Positions 16,858 through 25,228 of a stretch of DNA of 64,000 nt are shown here, in pieces. Origin of the DNA: Pigmentiphaga sp. H8. Lineage in GTDB: Bacteria > Pseudomonadota > Gammaproteobacteria > Burkholderiales > Burkholderiaceae_B. Positions within the stretch are counted from its first letter, which is position 1. Each line of letters opens with the position of its first letter. Location of the stretch: contig NZ_CP033966.1 in assembly GCF_003854895.1 (NCBI RefSeq), forward strand, positions 434,001 to 498,000. Direction: 5' to 3'. The notes beneath the pieces were generated by a model. That model ran no database searches. It was given only the letters and a program-made list of their open reading frames with translations, and had not been told where the DNA came from. The translations under genes and the position numbers were made by a program.

Positions 16858-17655
16858 TCAGATCACGATGGCGTTCAGGCGGTTGCGCACGGCACGCACG
16901 ATGGACATGCCGGCCAGCGCCGAGGTCTTGGGGTTGGCGGCGAAGGCCGCGGCCTCGACCATGACTTCCATCCTGCCAAAGGCGCCGCGCGCCGAAATGG
17001 TGTGCGTATTGCCGCCGGCGGCGGGGTCGGCGATCAGGCGGACCCGGGTGTGGTCCAGCCCCATGCCGGCCAGCCCGACCATGGCGGCGACGTTGGCGTT
17101 CTGGGGGAAGGCAGAGGCGGCTTCGCGCGCGGTGCCTTCGAAGAACACCGTGGCTTGGGCCAGATGGTCCAGGTCGCACAATCGGGCGGCCGCCGTACCG
17201 CGCCAGCTGCCGGGCGGCTTGCGTCCGGTGTAGTCCACCGACGCCAGGCCGCTGTCGCGCGCGGCGGCCAGCGCATCGACGCCGGCCAGCGCGCCTGGCA
17301 CCAGCGTCAGTTGCGACCGGCCCGCCTGGCAGGCCGCGTCCAGCCGCTCGATCATGCCGGGCAGCGCCAGCGCGCCCACCGACGCGACGATGGTGTCGAT
17401 GCCCTGTTCCAGAAGCTGGGGCACCAGGGTGCCCAGCACTTCGTGGCCGGCGCATTCGACGGCGAAGTCGGGGCGGGTTTCCAGCCCGTCGACCGACTGC
17501 GCGACCTGGCCATGCCCGCCCAGCTTGCGGCGCGCATCGTCGGCCCGCTCCGCCCGTTCCAGCACCAGCCACCGGCCGATGCGCGGGTCGTCCTTCAGTT
17601 GATCAAAAATCGACTGCCCCATGGCTCCGAAGCCTGCGAGCAAGATGGTTTTCAT
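16858..17655 (-). CDS. nadX: L-aspartate dehydrogenase
   Basis: A 265-residue NAD(P)-dependent enzyme that converts L-aspartate to iminoaspartate/oxaloacetate plus ammonia. The N-terminal Rossmann motif is LLAGFGAMGQSI; the C-terminal catalytic half carries FEGTAREAASAFPQNANVAA and GNTHTISARGAFGRMEV, which are the aspartate dehydrogenase signatures. It can feed NAD synthesis or aspartate catabolism. It starts the minus-strand trio with the Bug receptor and esterase and is divergent from a LysR gene, the two starts being 104 bp apart, so that regulator is the likely controller. Confidence 0.88.
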   Translation of the reverse strand: MKTILLAGFGAMGQSIFDQLKDDPRIGRWLVLERAERADDARRKLGGHGQVAQSVDGLETRPDFAVECAGHEVLGTLVPQLLEQGIDTIVASVGALALPGMIERLDAACQAGRSQLTLVPGALAGVDALAAARDSGLASVDYTGRKPPGSWRGTAAARLCDLDHLAQATVFFEGTAREAASAFPQNANVAAMVGLAGMGLDHTRVRLIADPAAGGNTHTISARGAFGRMEVMVEAAAFAANPKTSALAGMSIVRAVRNRLNAIVI

Positions 17656-17759
17656 GCGGAAATGCCTCCGGTTCGTCAGACCTGAATCGTGCGGGCCTGG
17701 CCGCTGGCAGGCAATCGATATATAGTCAATCCGGTTTACTTTTCATCAACACCTCCCGG

Positions 17760-18641
17760 ATGAAGCTGCCGCCCCTGAACCCCTTGCGGGTGTTCGAGTC
17801 CGCGTCGCATACCTTGAGTTTCACGCAGACCGCCCGCGAGCTGCACGTGACCACGGGCGCGGTCAGCCGGCAGATACGCGTGCTGGAGGAGTTCCTGGGC
17901 ATGCGGCTGTTCGAGCGGGCCAGCGGCGAGGTGCGCCTGACGCCGGCGGGCAGAGAGTACCGCGACGACCTGAGCGGGGCCTTCGAGCGGATCTCGCAGG
18001 CAACCACCAAGGCCCTGGGCCGGAACCGGGACAAGCCGCTGCACGTGTGGTGCCAGATGACGTTCGCCATGCGCTGGCTGCTGCCGCGCATGGCCGAGTT
18101 CCACGCGCGGCATCCGGACCGCGATGCCGTGTTCACCACCTCGCTCAAGCAACTGGACAACCTCAGCGATGCCGACGTCGCCATCTGCATCGGCCATGGC
18201 GACTGGCCGGGCGTGATCGCCCACCGGCTGGTGGACATCGAACTGCTGCCGGTGTGCAGTCCGGCTTTGCTTGCCGGCCCCGTGCCCTTGCGCGAGCCCG
18301 CGGATCTGGCGCGCCATACCTTGCTGCAATCGTCGGCCCGGCCCGACTACTGGGGGCGGTGGCTGGACGCCCACGGCGTGGAAGGGGTCGATCCCGCGCA
18401 TGGACTGACCTTCGAGAACGTCACGCTGGCCTACCAGGCGGCGCTGCAAGGCATGGGCGTCGCGATGGGGCAGCATGCGCTGGTGGCCGATGACCTGGCC
18501 GCAGGCCGGCTGGTCGCCCCCTTCGCGGGCCGGCTCGTGCTGGACTCGGCTTTCTATCTGGTCTACCCCGAACGCCTGCAGAACGATGCGCACGTTTGCG
18601 ACTTCCGGGACTGGGTGATGGCGCAGGCCCGGCCGGCCTGA
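17760..18641 (+). CDS. LysR-family regulator (GcvA-like)
   Basis: A 293-residue regulator beginning MKLPPLNPLRVFESASHTLS, the GcvA-like opening, with helix-turn-helix region FTQTARELHVTTGAVSRQIR at residues about 21-40. The effector domain follows (RNRDKPLHVWCQMTFAMRWLLPRM). It is divergent from aspartate dehydrogenase and probably controls that operon. The 104-bp gap holds an A+T-rich stretch, ATCGATATATAGTC, around 17713-17726, suitable for promoters. A G+C hairpin follows the stop. Confidence 0.9.
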   Translation: MKLPPLNPLRVFESASHTLSFTQTARELHVTTGAVSRQIRVLEEFLGMRLFERASGEVRLTPAGREYRDDLSGAFERISQATTKALGRNRDKPLHVWCQMTFAMRWLLPRMAEFHARHPDRDAVFTTSLKQLDNLSDADVAICIGHGDWPGVIAHRLVDIELLPVCSPALLAGPVPLREPADLARHTLLQSSARPDYWGRWLDAHGVEGVDPAHGLTFENVTLAYQAALQGMGVAMGQHALVADDLAAGRLVAPFAGRLVLDSAFYLVYPERLQNDAHVCDFRDWVMAQARPA

Positions 18642-18642
18642 G

Positions 18643-18663
18643 CACGCCCCTGTTTGGGGCGTG
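18643..18663 (+). terminator. Hairpin after LysR gene
   Basis: CACGCCCC (18643-18650), loop TGTTT, GGGGCGTG (18656-18663): a perfect 8-bp stem right after the LysR stop. There is no U-run, so intrinsic termination is uncertain, but it separates the LysR unit from the first operator of the next operon, which starts six bases later. Confidence 0.5.
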
Positions 18664-18668
18664 GTGCG

Positions 18669-18684
18669 TTGACTGTTCAGTCAG
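18669..18684. promoter_or_regulatory. TetR-type operator O1 upstream of Pht5-like operon
   Basis: TTGACT-GTTC-AGTCAG, a 16-bp inverted repeat with one arm mismatch to TTGACT-N4-AGTCAA. It lies just upstream of a candidate -35 (18686). The core is also found, on the minus strand, at 29970-29985. Proposed site of the TetR protein encoded at 25894-26580. Confidence 0.6.
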
Positions 18685-18685
18685 C

Positions 18686-18713
18686 TTGATCCAAAAAAAT
18701 TCTTTGATATACC
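18686..18713 (+). promoter_or_regulatory. Candidate sigma70 promoter of the Pht5/Mo-hydroxylase operon
   Basis: TTGATC (18686-18691), a 16-bp A-rich spacer, and TATACC (18708-18713). It lies between the two operator palindromes, O1 ending two bases before the -35 and O2 starting 21 bp after the -10, so a repressor on both sites would enclose the promoter. Assignment is by eye. Confidence 0.45.
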
Positions 18714-18733
18714 TTGTCGACGGATATAAGATG

Positions 18734-18749
18734 TTGACTGTTTAGTCAA
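18734..18749. promoter_or_regulatory. TetR-type operator O2 upstream of Pht5-like operon
   Basis: TTGACT-GTTT-AGTCAA, perfect 6-bp arms. It is centred about 72 bp before the ATG of the Pht5-like gene and downstream of the candidate -10, a repressing position. Its arms equal those of the sites at 29885-29900 and match 25841-25856 and 26688-26703 with one change. Confidence 0.68.
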
Positions 18750-18813
18750 TTTTTAATCCGCGCGGACACCTGCCGTCCCCGTTGCCGCGCACCCATGATC
18801 TCGACGCCATCCT

Positions 18814-19806
18814 ATGAAAAGCCTGCAATTGAGCATGAGTTGTGCGAACTACGACCGGACGTCCGCGCTGATGGACGGCCGGGCCGGGATCGAAGGCGTG
18901 GACCTGATCACGTCGCAGCTCGAGCCCGAGGAGTCGTTCCACCGCGCCTTCAAGTACGCGGAGTTCGACATCTGCGAGATCTCGCTCAGCAGCCATACGA
19001 TGATGACCTCGCGCGGCCAGAACGCGTATGTCGCGATCCCCGCCTTCGTCTCGCGGCTGTTCCGCCACTCCGGCATCTACATCCGCACCGACCGGGGCAT
19101 CCGGTCCCCGTCGGACCTGGCGGGCAAGAAGGTGGGGCTGCCCGAATACCAGATCACGGCCAACGTGTGGATACGCGGCATCCTGCAGGACGACTACGGC
19201 CTGGACCCCGCCTCGGTGCGGTGGCGGCGCGGCGGCGTCGAGCAGGCGGGGCGCGAGGAGCGCGCGCCCATCAAGCTGCCGCCTGGCATCGAGCTGGAAC
19301 AGATCGCCGGCGACAAGACGCTGAGCGGCATGCTGGCCGACGGCGAACTGGATGCCGTCATCAGCGCGCGGGCGCCATCCTGTTTCCTGCGGGGCGAACC
19401 GGACGTCGCCCGCATGTTCCCGGACTATCCGAGCGTGGAGGCGGACTACTTCCGGCGCACGCGCATCTTTCCGACCATGCATGCCATCGGCATCCGCAAG
19501 GAACTGGCAGAGCAGCATCCGTGGCTGGCGGTCAACGTGCTCAAGGCGTTCACCCGTGCCAAGGACCTGGCCTTCACCGAGATGGGGCAGATCGGCCACC
19601 TCTATCACAGCCTGCCCTGGGGCGTCGCGGCCTATGAACAGGCCAGGCGCGACATGGGCGACGACTACTGGAGCTATGGATTCGAAGCCAATCGCCACGT
19701 GCTGGAGACCTTCGTGCGCTATCACCACCAGCAGGGACTGTCGGCGCGCCAGGTGGCGCCCGAGGAACTGTTCTCGCCCTCCACGCTCGACCTGACCCGG
19801 ATCTGA
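18814..19806 (+). CDS. 4,5-dihydroxyphthalate decarboxylase (Pht5)-like protein
   Basis: A 330-residue cytosolic protein without signal peptide, built on the type 2 periplasmic-binding fold. It opens LQLSMSCANYDRTSALMDGR, with FHRAFKYAEFDICEISLSS, YIRTDRGIRSPSDLAGKKVG and FRRTRIFPTMHAIGIRKEL, all typical of the 4,5-dihydroxyphthalate decarboxylase family. The known member removes one carboxylate from 4,5-dihydroxyphthalate to give protocatechuate. It is the first gene of an operon with a molybdenum hydroxylase. That pairing suggests ring hydroxylation then decarboxylation of an aromatic or heteroaromatic acid. A non-enzymatic binding role cannot be excluded. Confidence 0.82.
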   Translation: MKSLQLSMSCANYDRTSALMDGRAGIEGVDLITSQLEPEESFHRAFKYAEFDICEISLSSHTMMTSRGQNAYVAIPAFVSRLFRHSGIYIRTDRGIRSPSDLAGKKVGLPEYQITANVWIRGILQDDYGLDPASVRWRRGGVEQAGREERAPIKLPPGIELEQIAGDKTLSGMLADGELDAVISARAPSCFLRGEPDVARMFPDYPSVEADYFRRTRIFPTMHAIGIRKELAEQHPWLAVNVLKAFTRAKDLAFTEMGQIGHLYHSLPWGVAAYEQARRDMGDDYWSYGFEANRHVLETFVRYHHQQGLSARQVAPEELFSPSTLDLTRI

Positions 19807-19817
19807 GGCGGGACGCC

Positions 19818-20702
19818 ATGAAACCGTCTCCCTTTTCCCTGCACCTGCCGGAGTCGCTGTCCGAGGCGCTGGAGCTGCTGGCGAGCCGCGACAATGCCCG
19901 CGTGATCGCGGGCGGCCAGTCCCTGATGCCCATGCTCAACCTGCGGCTGGCGTTTCCCGACGATGTCATCGATCTGAACGGCATCGCCGAACTGGCGGGC
20001 CTGCGCGAGGACGGCGACGACATCGTCATCGGCGCGATGACCCGCCAGTGCGACATCGAGTTCTCGCCCCTGGTGGCCGAGCGCCTGCCCCTGCTCAAGG
20101 AGGCCATCCTGAACGTGGGGCACAGGCAGACGCGCAACCGTGGCACGCTGGGCGGCAGCGTCTGCCACCTGGACCCCTCCGCCGAGCAGCCGACGGTCGC
20201 GATCGCCATGGACGCCCGGCTTTCCCTGCGCAGCGTGCGCGGCGAGCGGGTGGTGTCCATGCGGGAGTTCGCCGTGGACCTGATGACCTCGTGCCTGGAG
20301 CCCGATGAAATCCTGGCTGCCGTCCGTTTCACGCCCTGGCCCGCGCGCGCCGGCCATGCGTTCGTGGAGTACGGCCGCAGGCACGGCGATTTCGCCATCG
20401 TGTCGGCCGCCGCGCTGGTCCTGCTGGATGCGGGCGGCGCGGTCGAACGTTGCTCGCTGACCCTGGGGGGCGTGGCGTCGGTGCCGTTCCGCGTCGAGGC
20501 GGCCGAGCGCCTGCTACAGGGGAATGCCCCCACCCGGGAGGTGGTGCGCGAAGCCTGCGCGCAGGCCGCCCGGTGCGAGGCGGTCGGCGATCCGACCTAT
20601 CCCGCGTGGTACCGCCAACGGCTCGCCCAGCGCCTGCTCGAACGCGCGCTGTTCAAGGCGCTCGAACGCGCCGGCGTTCTTTCCCAGGAACACACATCAT
20701 GA
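19818..20702 (+). CDS. Molybdenum hydroxylase FAD-binding subunit (CoxM/XdhB-like)
   Basis: A 294-residue medium subunit that passes electrons between the iron-sulfur centres and the final acceptor through FAD. The FAD domain has VIAGGQSLMPMLNLRLAFPD near residues 31-50 and RNRGTLGGSVCHLDPSAEQP near residues 110-129; the C-terminal CO-dehydrogenase flavoprotein domain follows (AFVEYGRRHGDFAIVSAAA). It starts 12 bp after the Pht5-like gene, and its stop overlaps the next ATG by 4 bp. Subunit order M-S-L is the one of CO-dehydrogenase-like operons. Confidence 0.93.
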   Translation: MKPSPFSLHLPESLSEALELLASRDNARVIAGGQSLMPMLNLRLAFPDDVIDLNGIAELAGLREDGDDIVIGAMTRQCDIEFSPLVAERLPLLKEAILNVGHRQTRNRGTLGGSVCHLDPSAEQPTVAIAMDARLSLRSVRGERVVSMREFAVDLMTSCLEPDEILAAVRFTPWPARAGHAFVEYGRRHGDFAIVSAAALVLLDAGGAVERCSLTLGGVASVPFRVEAAERLLQGNAPTREVVREACAQAARCEAVGDPTYPAWYRQRLAQRLLERALFKALERAGVLSQEHTS

Positions 20703-21205
20703 AGAAACTCGAAGTCGGCGAGCTGGCGAAGATATCCCTGTGCGTCAACGGCACCCGGCATGCGGTCAGCGTCGAACCGCGCACGACCCTGGGCGATTGC
20801 CTGCGCAACGACCTGGGGCTGACCGGCACCCACCTGGGCTGTGAGCACGGTGTCTGTGGCGCCTGCACGGTGCACGTGAACGGGGCCACCGCGCGCAGCT
20901 GCCTGATGCTGGCGGCGCAGGCGCAGCGGTACGAGATCCATACGGTCGAATCGCTGGCCGGCAATGGCGAACTCAACGATCTGCAGCAGGCATTCCGGGA
21001 GCTGCATGGATTGCAGTGCGGCTTCTGTACACCGGGCATCCTGATGACCCTGACCGAATTGCTGCGCGACATGCCCGAGGCGACCGAGGACGACGTCAGG
21101 CTGGCCCTGTCCGGACACATCTGCCGCTGTACCGGATACCAGAACATCGTGGCCGCCGCCATGCGCACCCTGGAAAGCAGGAGGGCCGTCCATGAACGCG
21201 CGTGA
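20699..21205 (+). CDS. Molybdenum hydroxylase [2Fe-2S] subunit (CoxS-like)
   Basis: A 168-residue small subunit with two [2Fe-2S] clusters. The plant-type cluster is bound by CEHGVCGAC plus the Cys of ATARSC (about residues 50-70); the second by CGFC and CRC in LQCGFCTPGILM and SGHICRCTGYQNI. This layout is that of CoxS/NdhS/XdhA N-domains. It starts at ATG 20699 inside the CoxM stop and overlaps the large-subunit gene by 14 bp, so the three subunits are translationally coupled. Confidence 0.95.
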   Translation: MKKLEVGELAKISLCVNGTRHAVSVEPRTTLGDCLRNDLGLTGTHLGCEHGVCGACTVHVNGATARSCLMLAAQAQRYEIHTVESLAGNGELNDLQQAFRELHGLQCGFCTPGILMTLTELLRDMPEATEDDVRLALSGHICRCTGYQNIVAAAMRTLESRRAVHERA

Positions 21206-23549
21206 CCGGATCTCGACCTCGCCTATCGGCAAGCGCGCGCTGCGCGCCGAGGACGTCCGCCTGCTGACGGGGGCGGGCCGCTACGTGGCCGACATCGACC
21301 TGGCCGACGCCCTGCACGTCGCCTTCGTCCGCAGCCCCTACGCTCATGCGCTGATCCGCGGCGTGGACGGTTCGGCCGCCCTGGAGGTCCCGGGCGTGGT
21401 CGCGGTCATCGACGCGCGCCAGATGGCGACCTACCTCGAGGCCCTGCGCATGCCGCTGGGCTGGCCGACCAGCGACCTGCCCTCCGACATCACACCCTAC
21501 GTGCTGTGTCCCGAGGAAGTGTGCTTCGTGGGCGAGGCGGTGGCCATGGTGCTGGCGACTTCCCGCTATATCGCGGAGGACGGCGCGGCGCTGGTGATGG
21601 TGGACTACGATCCGCTGCCGGCCGTCTCCGACGTGCACGCCGCGCTGGAGCCCGACGCGCCCAAGGTGCGGCGCGAGGCGCCCGGCAACGTGCTGAGGGA
21701 ATTCCGCGTGGGCTATGGCGAGTGCGACGCGGCGTTCCAGGATGCGCCGCATGTTTTCCGCGAGACGATTTCCCAGCATCGCGGCGGCGCCCATCCCATG
21801 GAGTGCCGGGGCATGGTGGCGCAGTACGACAAGCACCAGGGCGCGCTGATGATCTGGGCTTCGACCCAGATGCCGCACGAACTGGCCTTCACCGTCGCCA
21901 AGGCGCTGGGCCTGCCCGACTCGCTGGTCCGGGTGGTGGCGCCCGACGTGGGCGGCGGGTTCGGCTGCAAGTTCGTGGTCTATCCCGAGGAACTGGCGGT
22001 GGCCGCCGTTGCCTGGCACCACAAGCGCGCGGTCAAGTGGATCGAGGACCGCATGGAGCACTTCCTGGGCGCCATCCAGGAGCGCGACCAGCTCTGGGAC
22101 GTCGAGGTGGCCTGCGACGACCAGGGCGTGGTCCGGGGCATACGCGGGACCATGCTGCACGACCAGGGCGCCTATACGCCCCAGGGCGTGAACTGCGCCT
22201 ACAACTCCAGCACGGCGGTGACCGGCCCCTACGCCATTCCCGCCTACGAGATGCGGGTCACGGTGGTGCAGACCAACAAGATCTACGTGATCCCGGTCCG
22301 GGGCGCGGGGTATCCGCAGGGCACCTTCGTCATGGAGCGGCTGCTGGACCGGATCGCCTTCGAGCTGGGCGAGGACCGCGCCGTGGTGCGCGCGCGCAAT
22401 CTGGTGCCGGCGGAGAAGATGCCCTACGTCAAGCCGCTGACCGCCCGGTCGGGCCGGCCCATCGTGCTCGACAGCGGAGACTACCTGGATGCCCAGCGCC
22501 GCGTGCTGGAGCGGATCGGCTATGCCGGCTTCGAGGCGCGGCGACAGGCGGCGCGGCGCGACGGACGCTACATCGGCCTGGGCTTCGCGCACGCGGTCAA
22601 GGGGACGGGACGCGGCCCGTTCGAGTCCGGCAGCGTACGCGTGTCGTCGAACGGGCACGTCACCGTGGCTACCGGCGCGATGGCGATGGGACAGGGCCTG
22701 AACACCGCCATGGCCCAGGTCGCCGCCGAGCAATTGTGCGTTCCGGTCGAGACGGTGCAGGTGATATCGGGCGACACCGCCCACACGTCGATGGGCGTGG
22801 GCGGGTTCGCCAGCCGGCAGACCGTGACGGCCGGCTCGTCCGTGCATTACGCCGCCGTGGCCGTAGCGGCCAAGCTGCGCAAGGTCGGCGCCTATATGTT
22901 GAAGGTGGACGAGCAGGCGGTCTGCCTGCGCGACGGAACGGTCCGCGTGATCGACGATCCCGGCCGAGCGGTGACCTACAGCGAGATCGCGCGCCTGCTG
23001 CGGGGCATACCCGGCTACGATCTGCCGCCCGGGGTGGGCGCGGGCCTCGAGGCCACCATCCATTGGGAGCCCACCGACATGGCCTACGCGCATGGCTTCC
23101 ACGCCTGCGAGGTCGAGGTGGACATCGTGACCGGCGAGGTGCGCGTCCTGCGCTATGTCGCGACCCACGACAGCGGCACGCTGATCAACCCCATGACCGC
23201 CGAAGGACAGATTCACGGCGGCATCGTGCACGGGATCGGCAACGCCTTGTTCGAGTGCATGCGCTACGACGATCAGGCGCAGCCCATCAGCACGACTTTC
23301 GCGGACTACCTGCTGACGACCGCCACCGAAGTGCCGCCCCTGGAGATCTCGTTCACCGAGTCTCCGGCGCCCAGCAATCCGCTGGGCGTGAAAGGCGTGG
23401 GCGAGGCCGGGACGATACCCGTCACCTCGGCCATCGCCTCGGCCATCGACGACGCGTTGGCGGATTTCAGGATCCGGGTATCACGGGTGCCCGTGGAGCC
23501 GGTCGAACTCGTCCGGCAGATCGCCGCGCACGAGCAGGCGGCGGGCTGA
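21192..23549 (+). CDS. Molybdenum hydroxylase large, molybdopterin-binding subunit (CoxL/XdhC-like)
   Basis: A 785-residue catalytic subunit that should hydroxylate a carbon next to a ring nitrogen or oxidise an aldehyde with water-derived oxygen. N-terminal IGKRALRAEDVRLLTGAGRY is the a/b hammerhead entry; PDVGGGFGCKFVVYPEE binds molybdopterin; the catalytic glutamate is in GVKGVGEAGTIPVTSA. At the loop that reads AYRCSFR in true CO dehydrogenase and AYRGAGRP in many relatives, this protein has VRGAGYPQGTF. It is therefore not a CO dehydrogenase. The substrate is probably an aromatic N-heterocycle or aldehyde, by family and context only. Confidence 0.92.
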   Translation: MNARDRISTSPIGKRALRAEDVRLLTGAGRYVADIDLADALHVAFVRSPYAHALIRGVDGSAALEVPGVVAVIDARQMATYLEALRMPLGWPTSDLPSDITPYVLCPEEVCFVGEAVAMVLATSRYIAEDGAALVMVDYDPLPAVSDVHAALEPDAPKVRREAPGNVLREFRVGYGECDAAFQDAPHVFRETISQHRGGAHPMECRGMVAQYDKHQGALMIWASTQMPHELAFTVAKALGLPDSLVRVVAPDVGGGFGCKFVVYPEELAVAAVAWHHKRAVKWIEDRMEHFLGAIQERDQLWDVEVACDDQGVVRGIRGTMLHDQGAYTPQGVNCAYNSSTAVTGPYAIPAYEMRVTVVQTNKIYVIPVRGAGYPQGTFVMERLLDRIAFELGEDRAVVRARNLVPAEKMPYVKPLTARSGRPIVLDSGDYLDAQRRVLERIGYAGFEARRQAARRDGRYIGLGFAHAVKGTGRGPFESGSVRVSSNGHVTVATGAMAMGQGLNTAMAQVAAEQLCVPVETVQVISGDTAHTSMGVGGFASRQTVTAGSSVHYAAVAVAAKLRKVGAYMLKVDEQAVCLRDGTVRVIDDPGRAVTYSEIARLLRGIPGYDLPPGVGAGLEATIHWEPTDMAYAHGFHACEVEVDIVTGEVRVLRYVATHDSGTLINPMTAEGQIHGGIVHGIGNALFECMRYDDQAQPISTTFADYLLTTATEVPPLEISFTESPAPSNPLGVKGVGEAGTIPVTSAIASAIDDALADFRIRVSRVPVEPVELVRQIAAHEQAAG

Positions 23550-23628
23550 CGCCTTGCCACACCGCCGGCATCCCGCCGGCACCTTCATCGATCCAAGCAG
23601 TTCTTACTTCCTGGGAAGGGGTTGAACA

Positions 23629-24624
23629 ATGTCTAGGTTGAACAAGATGCGCGTGTGCGCAGGCGTCGTCGCGGCGCTATCCATGGCGGCTTCGCAGCAG
23701 GGCCATGCCGACGTGAGGTTTCCGACCAAGGCGGTGCGCATCGTGGTCGGCTTCACACCCGGCGGCGCGGCGGACCAGACCGCGCGCATCATGGCCGAGA
23801 AGCTGGCGGAGAAATGGAAGCCCCACGCCGTGGTGGTCGAGAACGTGATCGGCGCGGGCGGCAACATCGGGGCGCTGAATGTCTACCGGTCCCCGCCGGA
23901 CGGCCACACCCTGCTGCTGGTCAGCAACACGCACGCGATCAATCGCGTGCTCTACACCGAGACCGAGTTCGACATCACCAAGGACTTCGCCTTCGCCGGC
24001 ATGATGACGTCGTCGGCCATCGTGATAGCCGTCAATCCCAAGGCCAAGGTCAAGACCATGCCGGAGCTGCTGGCGAAGATGGAGCGGGAAAAGGGCGAGA
24101 TGAACTACCTGACCTGCGGCGCGGCCACGGCCCACCACTTCGCGATGGAGCTGATCAAGGTCGAGACCCACACCAAGGCCGTGCACGTGCCGCATCGGGG
24201 TTGCAGCCCGGCCGTGGTGGATGCGGTCGCGGGACACGTCGACACGGTCGTGGCGACCATGCCCACGGTCCTGCCCTTCATCAAGAGCGGCAAGCTGGTG
24301 CCCATCGCGGTCACGTCGGCCAAGCGTTCGGAGTCGGCCAAGGACATTCCCACCGTGGCGGAATCCGGGATTCCCGCGCTGAAGAACTTCTCGGTCGAGA
24401 ACTACTATGGCCTGGCCGCGCCCGGGGGGACGCCCAAGGAAGTCGTGGCCAAGATCGAAAGCGACGTCCGGCAGGCGCTGGAATCGCCGGAGATCCGCGC
24501 CAAGCTGTCGGGGGCGGGCCTGGACGTGTTCTTCCTGGATTCGGCGCGGTCGGCCGACCTGATCAAACGGGACGTGGCGAGCTATGGCGCGGCGGCCAAG
24601 ACCGCGGGTATCAAGGCGGAGTGA
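23629..24624 (+). CDS. Bug-family periplasmic solute receptor
   Basis: A 331-residue receptor with signal peptide (residues 1-27, ending ASQQGHA) and the family motifs RFPTKAVRIVVGFTPGGAAD, VENVIGAGGNIGALNVYR, PPDGHTLLLVSN, HVPHRGCSPAVVDAVAG and YGLAAPGGTPKEVV. It follows the molybdenum hydroxylase by 79 bp on the same strand and probably delivers the pathway substrate or a related acid. The ligand-loop cysteine in HRGCSP is unusual; most Bug proteins have YKG or FSG there. Convergent with the CoxG-like gene. Confidence 0.92.
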   Translation: MSRLNKMRVCAGVVAALSMAASQQGHADVRFPTKAVRIVVGFTPGGAADQTARIMAEKLAEKWKPHAVVVENVIGAGGNIGALNVYRSPPDGHTLLLVSNTHAINRVLYTETEFDITKDFAFAGMMTSSAIVIAVNPKAKVKTMPELLAKMEREKGEMNYLTCGAATAHHFAMELIKVETHTKAVHVPHRGCSPAVVDAVAGHVDTVVATMPTVLPFIKSGKLVPIAVTSAKRSESAKDIPTVAESGIPALKNFSVENYYGLAAPGGTPKEVVAKIESDVRQALESPEIRAKLSGAGLDVFFLDSARSADLIKRDVASYGAAAKTAGIKAE

Positions 24625-24676
24625 ATCAGGGCGCGCCCGGGGCGGGTGGCCCACGCCCCGGCGCTTCTTCGCTTGC

Positions 24677-25204
24677 CTACGACGGCGTTCCCTCTTTCCT
24701 GAACAGCCGCTTCCAGCGAGGGACGGAGTCCCCGCCGGGTTCGACCGCTGCCGCGTCGCCGGCACCTTGCTGCATGAGCGTGTTGAACTTGCCGAAGAAA
24801 TCATCGGACAGCTTGCGCGCCGCGGCCTCGATCAGCCGCGCGCCCACCTGCGCCAGCTTGCCGCCGATCGAGGCCTCGACGGTGTAGGCCAGGCGCGTGG
24901 CATCGGCTTCGGGTTCGAGCCGGACGGCGGCCGTGCCCTTGCCGAATCCGGCGGCGCCGCCCTGGCCCTCGAACTCCAGGCTGTAGGAGGACGGGGCCTG
25001 GATGTCCAGCAGCCGCAGCTTGCCCTTGAACTTCGCGCTGACGGGGCCGATGCGCACGCTCATGTCGACCCGATAGGCATGCTCGCCGTCTTCGGTGATG
25101 GCATCGCAGCCCGGGATGCATTGCCGCAGCACCTCGGGATCGTTCAGCGCTTCCCACGTCGTCTGCTGGTCCGCCGGCACCAGCTGTTCGCCAACCAGTT
25201 GCAT
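24677..25204 (-). CDS. CoxG-like SRPBCC protein
   Basis: A 175-residue protein with an SRPBCC domain of the CO dehydrogenase subunit G type: MQLVGEQLVPADQQTTWEAL at the start, NDPEVLRQCIPGCDAIT, and YTVEASIGGKLAQVGARLIE. In the carbon monoxide system CoxG recruits the enzyme to the membrane; similar proteins often accompany molybdenum hydroxylases. The C-terminus is hydrophilic here (EPGGDSVPRWKRLFRKEG), without a membrane helix. It lies 24 bp after the cupin gene at 25229 and is thus in a second unit under the same proposed TetR operator as the hydroxylase operon. Confidence 0.9.
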   Translation of the reverse strand: MQLVGEQLVPADQQTTWEALNDPEVLRQCIPGCDAITEDGEHAYRVDMSVRIGPVSAKFKGKLRLLDIQAPSSYSLEFEGQGGAAGFGKGTAAVRLEPEADATRLAYTVEASIGGKLAQVGARLIEAAARKLSDDFFGKFNTLMQQGAGDAAAVEPGGDSVPRWKRLFRKEGTPS

Positions 25205-25228
25205 CGCTTGTTCTCCTTGAAGGCCTGT

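Noticed and set aside
17720..17729. A further TetR-type operator half-site, ATAGTCAAT, between nadX and LysR
   Set aside because: Only the AGTCAA arm is present; the facing arm has no TTGACT likeness, so it does not meet the palindrome.
20699..23549. CoxMSL as a true carbon monoxide dehydrogenase
   Set aside because: The large subunit lacks the AYRCSFR loop with the cysteine that binds copper in CO dehydrogenase.
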